Positions 16,363-25,455 of a stretch of 64,000 bases of DNA are shown in pieces (within the stretch, counting starts at the first letter, position 1; the number at the start of each line of letters is the position of its first letter). This DNA comes from an uncultured Prevotella sp. (GTDB lineage Bacteria > Bacteroidota > Bacteroidia > Bacteroidales > Bacteroidaceae). Below the pieces are notes generated by a model, which ran no database searches, had not been told where the DNA came from, and was given only the letters and a program-made list of their open reading frames with translations. The position numbers and the translations under genes were made by a program. The stretch lies in the NCBI GenBank assembly GCA_900539625.1, contig UQCW01000003.1, positions 51,507 to 115,506 on the forward strand, read 5' to 3'.

Positions 16363-18543
16363 ATGAAAGTCCCTGTTCTTCCGTTGCGCAATTTGACAAC
16401 GAGTCCGGCCTTCTACATGTTTGTGGCATTTGCAGCCGGCGTGTTGTTGGGCGACAGTTTTTACGGGCAGTTGAAATCCTATATCGATTGGGCGGTAGTC
16501 CTCGTCGGCCTCCTTGTTGTGCTGGCAGTTGCCGTTCTTTACTTTTACGATCGTCGGTCGTCATTGCCGCTGGTCAGCTTCGCCGGTGTTGCCTGCTTCG
16601 TTTTGGGAACAGTTGTGCTGGTGGATGATCGCAAGGGGCAGGAAGTTGTATGGGCTGAGGGCATCAAGACGTATCGCGTCATGGTGGAGGATGCTCCGGT
16701 GGAGAAAGAAAACGTGTGGCAGTTTACGGGGCGCGTTTTGCCAACGGAGGATATTCCCGACGGAAGCGTGCGCAATGACATTGGGAAATTGGTGCGTTGC
16801 AGTGTGGGTAAGAAAAATGCTGGCGGGGCGAAGCGTGCGCTTGTGAATGATGAAGGAGATGGACAGGCTGGAAAAGAACTGCTGCTTCGCCCGGGAGATG
16901 AACTGCTGATGCGGTGCAGGATAACCGAATTGCACAATACGGGAAATCCGGGAGAGTTTGACTATGCAAAGTGGCTGCGTCGGCAGGGCGTGTCTGGTAT
17001 GGCTTTTTGTTATGCAGGATATTGGATGAATACTGGGGAGTCAGACGATATGCCGCTAACTGTAAAGGCGCTTCGCGCTCGTAGTTATATGGTGGAGCGT
17101 AGTGCGAAATATTTGCCGGATGACGATTTGGCTGTGTTCTCTGCCATTACGTTGGGCGACAAGACCAAGGTTGATAAAGAAATACGCAATGTCTATTCTT
17201 CGAGTGGCGTGAGCCATGTGCTGGCTTTGTCTGGTCTGCATTTGGGCATTCTGTTTGGTCTGTGGCAGATTGTTCTCAAACATCTTGACCATCGTCGGCG
17301 GCGTTTCTTTCTTTTTATGCGTCTGCTTGGATTACTTGGCCTGCTTGCCTTTGCTTATCTTGCTGGATTTCCGAAGTCGTTGGTGCGGGCTGCCTTGATG
17401 TTGGCGTTCTGCCAGATGCAGCATCATTTCCAGGGAGAGCCGTTTTCGGTCAATAACCTGTTTTCTGCCGGCTTGGTTATTCTTTTGTTTTCGCCTCAGG
17501 CTTTGTTTGATGTGGGCTTTCAGTTGTCTTTCGCTTCCGTGTTGGGCATTCTGCTGTATATGGGATTGCTGATGACTCCCAAGACGCTTATGAAGCGGCC
17601 TGTGTTGCGTTGGGTGGTTAGTCTGGCACTTGTGTCGGTCGTTGCGCAGTTGGCCACGTTTCCTTTGGTGGCCTATTATTTTCATACTGTTTCGCTCTAT
17701 GGCGTAGTGTCGAATTTCGTTGCCGTCCCCGTGGCTTATTTGTTGCTGATGCTTGGCCTCGTGTTTTATGTCGTTCAGTTTTTGCAGCCCTTGATGGCGC
17801 CGGTGCTGCATTTCTTGCTTTCCCTGATGAATACTTTTTTGGGGTGGATGGCGGAAGTGCCTGGCGGTGTTTTGCATTTTCGTCCGAGTTTCGTTGCTGT
17901 GCTGCTGATTTATGTGGTGCTTGCGATGTCGTTCCGCGCTTTTCGCAGGGGTGTCAAGTATGTCGACTGGCGGTTTGTTCGTTGCGCGGTCTTGGCCTTT
18001 ACGTTGTGTGTGGGTGTGGAATTGTATGCCGTTTGGCGTTCAAACCTCAATCCGCAAATCATCTTCTATGGTAGTTATGGTGGTGTGCCTGTTCATTTCA
18101 TTCAGTCGTCGTCCAGTAGTTATCTGTGGATGCCAAACGGTCTTGGCGCAACAGGGGCCGAAAAGCAGGTGGAATACTTGAAAGACGGATTCTGGGCCGA
18201 CCATCATGTGGCGCCGCCAGTTGTGGTGGCTGACACATTGCGCAGAGATGATTGCCTTGTTCGTGGAAATGTCGCTTGGTTTGGTGGCAAAACGGTTGCC
18301 CGGGTAAATGCGAGGCTGCGGAGTGGGGAAGGTCGGATGCCGCTGGCTGTCGACTATCTTTTGATTGAGCGCGGGAGCAAGTCGTCACTTTCCGTATTGT
18401 TGGAATATTACAGTCCAAGGCAGGTGGTGCTTTCCGCCTCGTTGTCGGATTATTATCGGAGAAGGTATGCGGAAGAGAGCAGACGGCAGCACCTCCAGGT
18501 GTATGATATGCAGGCGGAGGGTGCGCTCAGAGTGGAACTGTAA
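16363..18543 (+). CDS. comEC: ComEC/Rec2-family DNA-uptake channel
   Basis: 726-residue polytopic inner-membrane protein, the channel through which single-stranded DNA enters during natural transformation. The N-terminal DUF4131-like part has three helices and an OB-like soluble section (about 80-225). The Competence domain follows, with the signature SSGVSHVLALSGLHLGILFGL, then GFPKSLVRAALMLAFCQM and a helix-rich region to about 550. The C-terminal ~170 residues are soluble, but I do not see the HxHxDH motif of the beta-lactamase-like nuclease domain. The start at 16363 (MKVPVLPLRNLTTSPAFYM) is chosen over upstream codons. Function as a transformation channel is inferred from family. Confidence 0.88.
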   Translation: MKVPVLPLRNLTTSPAFYMFVAFAAGVLLGDSFYGQLKSYIDWAVVLVGLLVVLAVAVLYFYDRRSSLPLVSFAGVACFVLGTVVLVDDRKGQEVVWAEGIKTYRVMVEDAPVEKENVWQFTGRVLPTEDIPDGSVRNDIGKLVRCSVGKKNAGGAKRALVNDEGDGQAGKELLLRPGDELLMRCRITELHNTGNPGEFDYAKWLRRQGVSGMAFCYAGYWMNTGESDDMPLTVKALRARSYMVERSAKYLPDDDLAVFSAITLGDKTKVDKEIRNVYSSSGVSHVLALSGLHLGILFGLWQIVLKHLDHRRRRFFLFMRLLGLLGLLAFAYLAGFPKSLVRAALMLAFCQMQHHFQGEPFSVNNLFSAGLVILLFSPQALFDVGFQLSFASVLGILLYMGLLMTPKTLMKRPVLRWVVSLALVSVVAQLATFPLVAYYFHTVSLYGVVSNFVAVPVAYLLLMLGLVFYVVQFLQPLMAPVLHFLLSLMNTFLGWMAEVPGGVLHFRPSFVAVLLIYVVLAMSFRAFRRGVKYVDWRFVRCAVLAFTLCVGVELYAVWRSNLNPQIIFYGSYGGVPVHFIQSSSSSYLWMPNGLGATGAEKQVEYLKDGFWADHHVAPPVVVADTLRRDDCLVRGNVAWFGGKTVARVNARLRSGEGRMPLAVDYLLIERGSKSSLSVLLEYYSPRQVVLSASLSDYYRRRYAEESRRQHLQVYDMQAEGALRVEL

Positions 18544-18762
18544 TTTGATGAGGTTGGAAAATATTCTGAGAGAAACCGACATCGGATGAGTTGGTATGAA
18601 ATCAGAGACGGATGTTAGGGAAGGCTCTAAGCGGTTTTGTCTTTTTACGGTTGCTGGCGCTTCTCGATGCTTGCGACTTCCTTCTTAAGCGCTGGTTACG
18701 ACCCTGAAAATGATTCGATTTTATGGAATTTGTAACTAATGCGTAAAAAATATGAAGAAAAA

Positions 18763-18794
18763 TTTGGTGGTATTGCAGATATGTTGTACCTTTG
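18763..18794 (+). promoter_or_regulatory. Promoter of the tRNA-Lys pair
   Basis: TTTG at 18763-18766 and TACCTTTG at 18787-18794, 20 bp apart, followed by GCACTCGCAAA. The same layout as before the other tRNA genes here. Confidence 0.85.
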
Positions 18795-18820
18795 CACTCG
18801 CAAAAACGAAATAACGACAT

Positions 18821-18893
18821 GCACTCTTAGCTCAGTTGGTAGAGCAACTGACTCTTAATCAGTGGGTCCAGGGTTCGAACCCCTGAGAGTGTA
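18821..18893 (+). tRNA. tRNA-Lys(CUU), copy 1
   Basis: 73-nt cloverleaf: acceptor GCACTCT/AGAGTGT (first pair G-U), D arm GCTC/GAGC, anticodon stem ACTGA/TCAGT with loop CTCTTAA (anticodon CUU), T arm CAGGG/CCCTG with TTCGAAC. CCA is not encoded. Confidence 0.97.
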
Positions 18894-18918
18894 CAAATTT
18901 TATTTGCAAACAGAGTAT

Positions 18919-18991
18919 GCACTCTTAGCTCAGTTGGTAGAGCAACTGACTCTTAATCAGTGGGTCCAGGGTTCGAACCCCTGAGAGTGTA
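18919..18991 (+). tRNA. tRNA-Lys(CUU), copy 2
   Basis: Identical to the copy at 18821, 25 bp downstream; co-transcribed from the same promoter. Confidence 0.97.
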
Positions 18992-18993
18992 CG

Positions 18994-19029
18994 AAATGCG
19001 AGGATTCAAAAGAGTCTTCGCATTTTTTC
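18994..19029 (+). terminator. Terminator of the tRNA-Lys operon
   Basis: AAATGCGA.GA pairs with TC.TCGCATTT, followed by T residues, starting 2 bp after the second tRNA. Confidence 0.85.
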
Positions 19030-19186
19030 GTTTATGGCGCATTAGGTGACGGGACAGAAAGATGCCGTTGTTGGATGCGCTGTGTTTTCAGAATGGGCAG
19101 GTGCTCAAAATGGTCTATAATACCAAAATGGTTTTACCAGCGTTGGTGTTAAAAATAATATTGACCACCTGCTCACCTACTTATTG

Positions 19187-21331
19187 ATGCTTACAAAGAA
19201 TATGCAGACCATGGAAAATCCAGAAGCGTACAGAGCTCAACAGATTGTTGAATATACAGGGACAAACCTTTTTTTGACAGGTAAGGCAGGAACGGGAAAA
19301 ACCACGTTTCTGCGTCGGCTGCGTGAGCGGTCTGCCAAACGTATGGTGGTTCTTGCTCCGACGGGCATTGCTGCTATCAATGCGGGCGGCGTGACCATTC
19401 ATTCTTTTTTTCAACTCCCCTTCTCTCCCTATATCCCAGATGCCAATTACAGTCGGGAAACCTTTAAGATGACGCAGCAGAAGGTGCGCCTCATCCGCAG
19501 TTTGGATTTGGTGGTGATTGACGAGATTTCTATGGTGCGTGCCGATTTGCTTGATAGTATTGATTCCGTCTTGCGTCGATACCGCAATCCGGGTTTGCCT
19601 TTTGGCGGTGTGCAGTTGCTTTTGATTGGCGACTTGCAGCAGTTGGCACCAGTGGTGAGAGACGAGGATTGGAATATGCTGAAGAAGTATTACGACACCC
19701 CGTTCTTCTTTTCAAGCCGTGCCCTCCAGGCTTCCAACTATGTGACGGTTGAATTGAAACATATTTATCGGCAGGATGATCCAGATTTTATCCGTATTCT
19801 GAATGAAGTGCGTTCTGGAACGGTGGACAATCAGACGCTGGACGCGTTGAACAAGCGGTATATCCCTGATTTCAACCCTCCTCAAAAGGATGGCTATGTG
19901 CGTTTGGTCACTCATAACAATCAGGCAAAACAGGTGAATGAACTTGAACTGAACCGCCTCGAAACACCGGCTTTTGAGTTTAAGGCAGTGTGCAGCGGAG
20001 TGTTTCCGGAGAGTTCTTATCCGACGGATGAAGTGCTCGTCTTGAAGGAAGGTGCCCAGGTTATGTTTGTGAAGAACAATGCTGAAGCTGGCTACTATAA
20101 TGGTATGCTGGGCGAGGTGGTCATGATTAATAAGAATGGGGTGTGTGTTCGTCCGATAGGTGAGAAGCGGGCTTCTCCCATTGAATTGGAGCGCGAGGAG
20201 TGGACCAATGCCAAATATGCCCTCAATGAAAAGAATAATGAGATTGAAGAGGTGGTGGAAGGTACATTCAAGCAATATCCCCTGCGGCTGGCGTGGGCCA
20301 TTACCATACATAAAAGTCAGGGGCTCACTTTTGAACGCGCCATTATCGACACGCATTGGGCTTTTGCCCACGGGCAGACCTATGTGGCTTTGAGTCGTTG
20401 CAAGTCGTTGGAAGGCATGGTGCTTTCTTCAAAGATTCCAAGGGCGGCTGTCATTTGTGATGCCGATGTGGCGCGGTTTACGGAGAGGGCGGAGGCTGAA
20501 ACTCCCACGGATGAGATGGTGAGAAAGATGCAGGCTGATTTTTATATGGAAACGGTGGTCCGTCTGTTTGACTTTCATCTGTTGCGCTATCAGTATGATC
20601 AGTTGCGTCGGCTCTTGGCGGAACATTTCAATAGGCTGTTTCCGCGGACAGTGACTGCGTCGGATGAACTTGCTGCTGCTTTTAATAAGGAAGTGGAGCA
20701 GGTGGCTGTGGCGTTCCATCATCAGCTCTCTCGTTTGTTTGCAGAGGCGAAAAATACTTCTGGCGATGAAGTGATTGTTGAGCGCATAAAGAAGGGGGCG
20801 GCGTATTTCTCAGAGAAGATGAAGCCCGTCTATGATTTTGTGATGCAGATGGAGTTGCCAACAGACAACAAGCAGATTAAGCAACGTGTCTCTAACGTGT
20901 TGCAGGCGGCCCGAGAGGCGCTTCAATTCAAATGCCGCATGTTGAGGTATGTGGCGGAAAATGGTTTTGAGCTGGAGAAGTATTTGGCTGAAAAGGCTAT
21001 TGCGTCTATGGGGGAGAAGAAATCGAAACCCCAAAAGGGCGAGAAGAGAAAAGCCAGTTCTGTGAGCCAGAAGGTGGAGGTGCCTTCGGATATTCTGCAT
21101 CCCGAATTGTTTAAGCATTTGGTGAAATGGCGTTACGACAAGTCGCGCGAGAAACTCCTGCCGGCCTATACGATTCTCCAGCAGAAGGCGCTGATTGGTG
21201 TGGCCAATCTCTTGCCAACGACGAAGGCTGATTTGAAAGTGATTCCTTATCTTGGCGACAAGAGTATTGAAAATTATGGGGATGAACTTTTGGCGCTTGT
21301 TGCGAAATATGGTCCGGCGGCAGGTAAATGA
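19187..21331 (+). CDS. PIF1/RecD-like superfamily 1 helicase with C-terminal HRDC-like domain
   Basis: 714-residue ATP-dependent DNA helicase. Walker A FLTGKAGTGKTTFLRRL is near residue 35, followed by APTGIAAINAGGVTIHSFFQLPF (motif Ia region, typical of PIF1), Walker B LVVIDEISMVRADLLD, LLIGDLQQLAPV (motif III), and the late SF1 motif RLAWAITIHKSQGLTFERAI followed by TYVALSRCKSLEGMVL. The last ~75 residues (HPELFKHLVKWRYDKSREKLLPAYTIL, then ALIGVANLLPTTKADL) look like an HRDC nucleic-acid-binding domain. Likely role: replication or G-quadruplex maintenance. First ATG is at 19187; a TTG at 19184 and ATG at 19211 are alternatives. Confidence 0.9.
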   Translation: MLTKNMQTMENPEAYRAQQIVEYTGTNLFLTGKAGTGKTTFLRRLRERSAKRMVVLAPTGIAAINAGGVTIHSFFQLPFSPYIPDANYSRETFKMTQQKVRLIRSLDLVVIDEISMVRADLLDSIDSVLRRYRNPGLPFGGVQLLLIGDLQQLAPVVRDEDWNMLKKYYDTPFFFSSRALQASNYVTVELKHIYRQDDPDFIRILNEVRSGTVDNQTLDALNKRYIPDFNPPQKDGYVRLVTHNNQAKQVNELELNRLETPAFEFKAVCSGVFPESSYPTDEVLVLKEGAQVMFVKNNAEAGYYNGMLGEVVMINKNGVCVRPIGEKRASPIELEREEWTNAKYALNEKNNEIEEVVEGTFKQYPLRLAWAITIHKSQGLTFERAIIDTHWAFAHGQTYVALSRCKSLEGMVLSSKIPRAAVICDADVARFTERAEAETPTDEMVRKMQADFYMETVVRLFDFHLLRYQYDQLRRLLAEHFNRLFPRTVTASDELAAAFNKEVEQVAVAFHHQLSRLFAEAKNTSGDEVIVERIKKGAAYFSEKMKPVYDFVMQMELPTDNKQIKQRVSNVLQAAREALQFKCRMLRYVAENGFELEKYLAEKAIASMGEKKSKPQKGEKRKASSVSQKVEVPSDILHPELFKHLVKWRYDKSREKLLPAYTILQQKALIGVANLLPTTKADLKVIPYLGDKSIENYGDELLALVAKYGPAAGK

Positions 21332-21380
21332 CAAGTGTTTTTGAACACTTGCTTATGGCTGGATGAAGATGTTCAAAAAT

Positions 21381-21431
21381 ATCCCCGAAGGGATGGAACT
21401 CAAAAACTGGTGTTCCGATTCCTTCGGGGAT
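21381..21431. terminator. Terminator between the helicase and kinase-DUF1810 genes
   Basis: ATCCCCGAAGG pairs with CCTTCGGGGAT, with an inner GGAAC/GTTCC stem. It sits between two convergent genes. Confidence 0.75.
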
Positions 21432-21447
21432 TATTGTCGGTCGGTGG

Positions 21448-22878
21448 CTATTTCTTTGCCACTGCTGCCAGGGTGAATTGGCATGGTTGTCCGTTAAAAT
21501 ATTTCACCAGGACACGTTCGAAGATGTTGCCTTCTTCGGAGATGGATGAAAAGAGCGTCATGCAAGAGCGTAGTTTGAGGTCGTCGGGCGAACCGAAAAT
21601 GTCAAAAGCCGTTAGACCTTCGTGCTGGAGCAGTTCTTCTGTGATTTCCAGTAGACGCATTCCCAAAACAGGGTGGCGCAGATAGGCTTCGGCTTCAGAA
21701 CGGCAGGAAATGGCGTATTTTTGTGCCATGCTACTATGTCCGAGGCCAGCAATTTGTGGGAAGATAAACCACATCCAGTGGGTTTTCTTGTGGCCGTTGC
21801 GAATCTCTTCAAGCGCTCGGCTGTAAGTTTGTTCTTGCGCCGCGACGAAGCGTTGCAGATTGAATTGGTCGTTGCTGCTTTCGTTGCCCTGTCGTTCAGG
21901 AGAATCCTCGGTTTCCTCTTTGCCGTTGGCACCGATGGTGAACAGTTCTTCCAAGCGTTCACCCATCTCCTGGATGTAATTCTTTTTCTTGTCGTGTGCT
22001 TTCGGGTTGACAACGACATTAAAACTGTGCGGCACCAATTCCACGTCAATGTCGCAGCCCATCATGACGGGGTCGCCGTCGATGTGTACCGCGCCAGGTT
22101 GCGTGCGCTTGACATGGAGCTTCTTGGTTTGGGAAAGTTGCACGTGGTTGTTGTTCAGTAATGTCTTGGTGAACATCTGTAGCAGAACGTAGGCCCCTTC
22201 TATTGTAGGGAACGGTTTCATGACAATCACGTCCATCAGTCCGTCTTTCATGGAAGCCGTTGGCGCGATATAGGCATTGTTGCCGTATTGTGAAGCGTTG
22301 GCGCACGCAATCAAAAAGGCGTCAAGTTCCTCCTTCTGGCCGTTATATTCCAAGATATAGTGTTCCGACTGGTAGGTCAGTCCCACTCCGATGGTGTTTT
22401 TGGCATATTGCAGCAGGCCGCGTTTGCCACTGTCGGCAAATTTCTTGCTGACAAATGCGTCAAAGCCCATACCGCAAGTGCAGAAAAACGGTTTGCCGTT
22501 GATTTTTCCGTAGTCAAGGCAGTGTATCACGTTTTGATTTAAAATTTCAATCGCTCCTCGCGGCGTTTGGGAGATTTGCAGATGCCTGGCCAAACCGTTT
22601 CCAGAACCGCAGGGGATGATGCCCAAAGCGGTGGACGTGTGCACCAGAGAGCGTGCCACTTCGTTGACGGTGCCGTCGCCGCCAACGGCCACAACGATGT
22701 CCACCCCGTTCTCTGCAGCTTCCTTGGTTAGTTCCGAAGCATGCCCGGCGTGTGTGGTGAATTTTATTTCGTGGTCAAAAAGTGTGTGGTCGAGCCATCG
22801 TTCAATCTCTTCCGGTATTGACTGTTTGTGTCGTGTGCCCGATATGGGATTGATGATAAAGAGGACTTCCTTCTTCAT
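21448..22878 (-). CDS. Diacylglycerol/sphingosine-kinase-family lipid kinase fused to DUF1810
   Basis: 476 residues with two parts. Residues 1-305 are a DAGK_cat-fold lipid kinase: MKKEVLFIINPISGTRHKQ, the nucleotide-binding GGDGTVNEVAR (66-76), IIPCGSGNGLARHL (88-100), and a C-terminal beta-sandwich with VHIDGDPV. The family phosphorylates diacylglycerol, sphingosine or ceramide. A linker of ~30 polar residues leads to residues 339-476, which match DUF1810: FNLQRFVAAQEQTYSRALEEIRNG, KTHWMWFIFPQIAGLGHSSMAQKYAI, HPVLGMRLLEIT, then FGSPDDLKLRSCMTLFSSI. DUF1810 is normally a stand-alone protein of ~140 residues with no activity I can state. The frame is continuous, so this is a fusion and not two genes. 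It is divergent from serine palmitoyltransferase, making a sphingolipid substrate plausible. Confidence 0.88.
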   Translation of the reverse strand: MKKEVLFIINPISGTRHKQSIPEEIERWLDHTLFDHEIKFTTHAGHASELTKEAAENGVDIVVAVGGDGTVNEVARSLVHTSTALGIIPCGSGNGLARHLQISQTPRGAIEILNQNVIHCLDYGKINGKPFFCTCGMGFDAFVSKKFADSGKRGLLQYAKNTIGVGLTYQSEHYILEYNGQKEELDAFLIACANASQYGNNAYIAPTASMKDGLMDVIVMKPFPTIEGAYVLLQMFTKTLLNNNHVQLSQTKKLHVKRTQPGAVHIDGDPVMMGCDIDVELVPHSFNVVVNPKAHDKKKNYIQEMGERLEELFTIGANGKEETEDSPERQGNESSNDQFNLQRFVAAQEQTYSRALEEIRNGHKKTHWMWFIFPQIAGLGHSSMAQKYAISCRSEAEAYLRHPVLGMRLLEITEELLQHEGLTAFDIFGSPDDLKLRSCMTLFSSISEEGNIFERVLVKYFNGQPCQFTLAAVAKK

Positions 22879-22968
22879 AGATAAGAATAAGAGATGTGAA
22901 ACCTTTTTGTTTTTTCAAGGAGGCAGAGCCATGCAGGAGCTTGATTGTAAATTCAGAACTCTAAGGCA

Positions 22969-22976
22969 CAAAGTTA
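22969..22976 (-). promoter_or_regulatory. -7 box for the lipid kinase-DUF1810 gene
   Basis: TAACTTTG on the minus strand (CAAAGTTA on plus), ~90 bp before the ATG at 22878. No convincing -33 element. Confidence 0.55.
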
Positions 22977-23070
22977 AGTTTTTCTTTCGCTCCGACCATA
23001 AAATCCCTTGTGATAAATCGTCTGGGCGCATTTTTTGAAGATAAAAAGCCTGCATTAATGCAAAAATGTG

Positions 23071-23078
23071 TATCTTTG
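23071..23078 (+). promoter_or_regulatory. -7 box for spt, with a ~310-nt leader
   Basis: TATCTTTG preceded by AT-rich sequence without a clear TTTG. It would give a transcript start near 23084 and an untranslated leader of about 310 nt before spt. No other good -7 box is seen closer to the gene. Confidence 0.55.
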
Positions 23079-23083
23079 CCAAG

Positions 23084-23396
23084 TTTTACGGAGCTTGTTG
23101 ATTGTCAAAAACCTTCAGGCGTTAGTGGTAGTTGTAAAAGCTATGCTGCGAAGGGAAGAAAAGCTCTGGCTATTGCATGAAGTAATATAATTTAAAAACG
23201 TTGGCATCCCGTGCTGGAAATTGCTTTTATTGGGGCGGATGACTCCTTATATATAATTGGTATATAAAATAATAAGGAGTGGAAGTCTATAGATATTCGG
23301 CATTCTCGGGCAGGGGGATGTTTATAACCAAGGAGGGAGGCAGATGGTCTCCACGTTTATCGCGACGTTGCTCTCTCCGTTCTGACAAATTAATCC
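23084..23396 (+). other. Long untranslated leader of spt
   Basis: No credible small gene. It holds a hairpin (ACTCCTTAT 23242-23250 with ATAAGGAGT 23272-23280) whose loop is AT-rich and partly self-complementary, and a purine-rich AAGGAGGGAGG at about 23330. The leader could carry regulation of sphingolipid synthesis, but it matches no riboswitch I recognise. Confidence 0.45.
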
Positions 23397-24587
23397 ATGG
23401 GTATTTTACAGGAAAGATTATCTAAGTACACTTTGCCACAGCAGTATATGGCAAAAGGCGTTTATCCCTATTTTCGTGAAATCGACGGAAAGCAGGGCAC
23501 TGAAGTAGACATGGGCGGACACAAGGTGTTGATGTTCGGTTCAAATGCCTATACTGGTCTGCCTGGTGATGAACGTGTCATTGAGGCCGGTGTCAAGGCG
23601 CTTCGCAAATACGGTGCAGGCTGTGCCGGTTCGCGTTTCCTTAATGGTACACTTGACCTCCATGTTAAATTGGAGAAAGAGTTGGCTCAGTTTGTTGGCA
23701 AGGAGGATTCTCTCTGCTTCTCAACAGGTTTTACTGTAAACTCTGGTGTGATCGCTTGCCTCACGGGGCGCGAAGACTACATCATTTGTGACGACCGCGA
23801 CCATGCCTCAATTGTTGACGGCCGCCGTTTGTCTTTCTCAACCAATTTGAAATACAAGCACAACGATATGGCTGACCTTGAACGTCAGCTTCAGAAGTGC
23901 GCTCCAGAAGCCGTTAAGCTCATTGTGGTTGATGGCGTTTTCTCAATGGAGGGCGACTTGGCAAACTTGCCGGAAATCGTGCGCTTGAAGCATAAATACA
24001 ATGCAACCATCATGGTCGACGAAGCACACGGAATTGGTGTGTTTGGTCGTCAGGGACGAGGCGTGTGTGATCATTTCGGTCTGACTGACGAGGTCGACTT
24101 GATTATGGGTACTTTCAGCAAGTCGTTGGCTTCAATCGGCGGTTTTATCGCTGCAGACGAAACCATCATTAATTGGTTGCGCCACAACGCACGTACTTAT
24201 ATCTTCAGTGCATCCAATACGCCGGCTGCCACAGCTGCCGCGCTCGAAGCATTGCATATCATCCAGGAAGAACCGCAGCGCATTGAGGCTCTTTGGGATG
24301 TGACGCGCTATGCGTTGAAGCGCTTCCGCGAGGCTGGTTTTGAAATCGGCGAAACGGAATCTCCGATTATCCCGCTTTACGTTCGCGACACGGAGAAGAC
24401 CTTCGTTGCCACGGCACGTGCTTTTGAGGAAGGCGTTTTCATTAATCCGGTTATTCCGCCAGCATGTGCGCCCCAAGATACTTTGGTTCGCGTTGCATTG
24501 ATGGCAACCCATACGCATGAGCAGGTTGACCGCGCCGTCAACTCTCTCCGCAAGGTGTTTGTTGAACTCGGAATCATCAAGGACTAA
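23397..24587 (+). CDS. spt: Serine palmitoyltransferase (alpha-oxoamine synthase)
   Basis: 396-residue PLP enzyme that condenses L-serine with a fatty acyl-CoA/ACP to give 3-keto-dihydrosphingosine, the first step of bacterial sphingolipid synthesis. The fold is that of alpha-oxoamine synthases: GSNAYTGLPGD at 48, GAGCAGSRFLNGT at 73-85, DDRDHASIVDG at 132-142, VDEAHG at 207-212, and the PLP lysine in TFSKSLASIGGF (K242). From memory it is extremely close to the Bacteroides serine palmitoyltransferase (for example the start MG(I/L)LQE(R/K)L, and YPYFREI), rather than to 2-amino-3-ketobutyrate ligase. It is divergent from a lipid-kinase gene. Confidence 0.92.
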   Translation: MGILQERLSKYTLPQQYMAKGVYPYFREIDGKQGTEVDMGGHKVLMFGSNAYTGLPGDERVIEAGVKALRKYGAGCAGSRFLNGTLDLHVKLEKELAQFVGKEDSLCFSTGFTVNSGVIACLTGREDYIICDDRDHASIVDGRRLSFSTNLKYKHNDMADLERQLQKCAPEAVKLIVVDGVFSMEGDLANLPEIVRLKHKYNATIMVDEAHGIGVFGRQGRGVCDHFGLTDEVDLIMGTFSKSLASIGGFIAADETIINWLRHNARTYIFSASNTPAATAAALEALHIIQEEPQRIEALWDVTRYALKRFREAGFEIGETESPIIPLYVRDTEKTFVATARAFEEGVFINPVIPPACAPQDTLVRVALMATHTHEQVDRAVNSLRKVFVELGIIKD

Positions 24588-24612
24588 TATTTTAGAATAT
24601 ATACATTACAAC

Positions 24613-24661
24613 AAACCGTCTGTATCGTTTTCCTGTCGGGAATGGGTATAGGCGGTTTTTT
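24613..24661 (+). terminator. Terminator after spt
   Basis: AAACCG.CT.TAT pairs with GGTATAGGCGGTTT followed by T residues. It separates spt from the RNA methyltransferase gene 25 bp further on. Confidence 0.75.
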
Positions 24662-24685
24662 GGAACATGCCAAAAGTATTCAAAA

Positions 24686-25438
24686 ATGTGGAGTAAAAAC
24701 AAACTCAAGTTCGTGCGTTCGCTTACGCAGAAGAAATACCGGGATGCGGAGCGGGCTTTTCTGGCTGAAGGAGCAAAAGTGATAGGGGAACTCTCCGGCG
24801 CCTTCCGTATGCGTCTTCTTGTTGCCACGCAGGAATATCTTGACAAGCATCCTGAAGTGACCGCTGAAGAAATTGATGTCGTTACGTCAAGGGAACTTTC
24901 TCAGGCGTCGGCCCTGACAACAGCGCATGAGGCGTTGGCCGTGTTTGAAAAGCCAGACTGGAAAGTAGTGTTTGAGATGAATCCTGACGATTTGGTGTTG
25001 GCGCTCGACGGTGTGCAAGACCCTGGAAACGTAGGCACCATCATTCGTTTGGCCGATTGGTTTGGTATTACGAATGTCGTATGCTCGCGTGAAACGGCCG
25101 ACGCTTTTTCTCCTAAGGTTGTGCAGGCAACAATGGGGGCCTTGGCGCGTGTGAATGTCTTTTATGTCGACCTGCCGCAGTGGCTGGAGGAGAATAAGGG
25201 ACAGATGCCAGTTTATGGCACGTTTATGGACGGCGATAATTTGTATGAATCCACACTGACTTCTCATGGCATCATCGTCATGGGCAATGAGGGAAAGGGA
25301 ATCTCTCAGGCCGTTGAGCAACATGTTTCGCGGCGAATCACCATTCCGAATTTTCCTGAGGGCCGGTCGACAGTGGAAAGTCTTAATGTGGCAATAGCAA
25401 CGGCGGTTACTTGTTCTGAGTTCCGTCGCCGCAGATAA
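24686..25438 (+). CDS. TrmH/SpoU-family RNA 2'-O-ribose methyltransferase
   Basis: 250-residue SPOUT-fold enzyme that methylates a ribose 2'-OH in rRNA or tRNA using S-adenosylmethionine. The N-terminal ~90 residues are a substrate-binding domain (VRSLTQKKYRDAERAFLAEGAKVIGEL). The catalytic part carries the three family motifs: ALDGVQDPGNVGTIIRLADWFGI (motif 1), GIIVMGNEGKGIS (motif 2, with NEGxG) and ITIPNFPEGRSTVESLNVAIATAV (motif 3, usually P..G..SLNV). The exact RNA target cannot be assigned. Only 17 bp separate it from the glycosyltransferase gene, so the two are probably co-transcribed. Confidence 0.92.
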   Translation: MWSKNKLKFVRSLTQKKYRDAERAFLAEGAKVIGELSGAFRMRLLVATQEYLDKHPEVTAEEIDVVTSRELSQASALTTAHEALAVFEKPDWKVVFEMNPDDLVLALDGVQDPGNVGTIIRLADWFGITNVVCSRETADAFSPKVVQATMGALARVNVFYVDLPQWLEENKGQMPVYGTFMDGDNLYESTLTSHGIIVMGNEGKGISQAVEQHVSRRITIPNFPEGRSTVESLNVAIATAVTCSEFRRRR

Positions 25439-25455
25439 ATGGAGGTTTAAGTGAA

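Noticed and set aside
21335..21685. 116-residue plus-strand frame after the helicase gene
   Set aside because: Covers the terminator and runs antisense to the kinase-DUF1810 gene.
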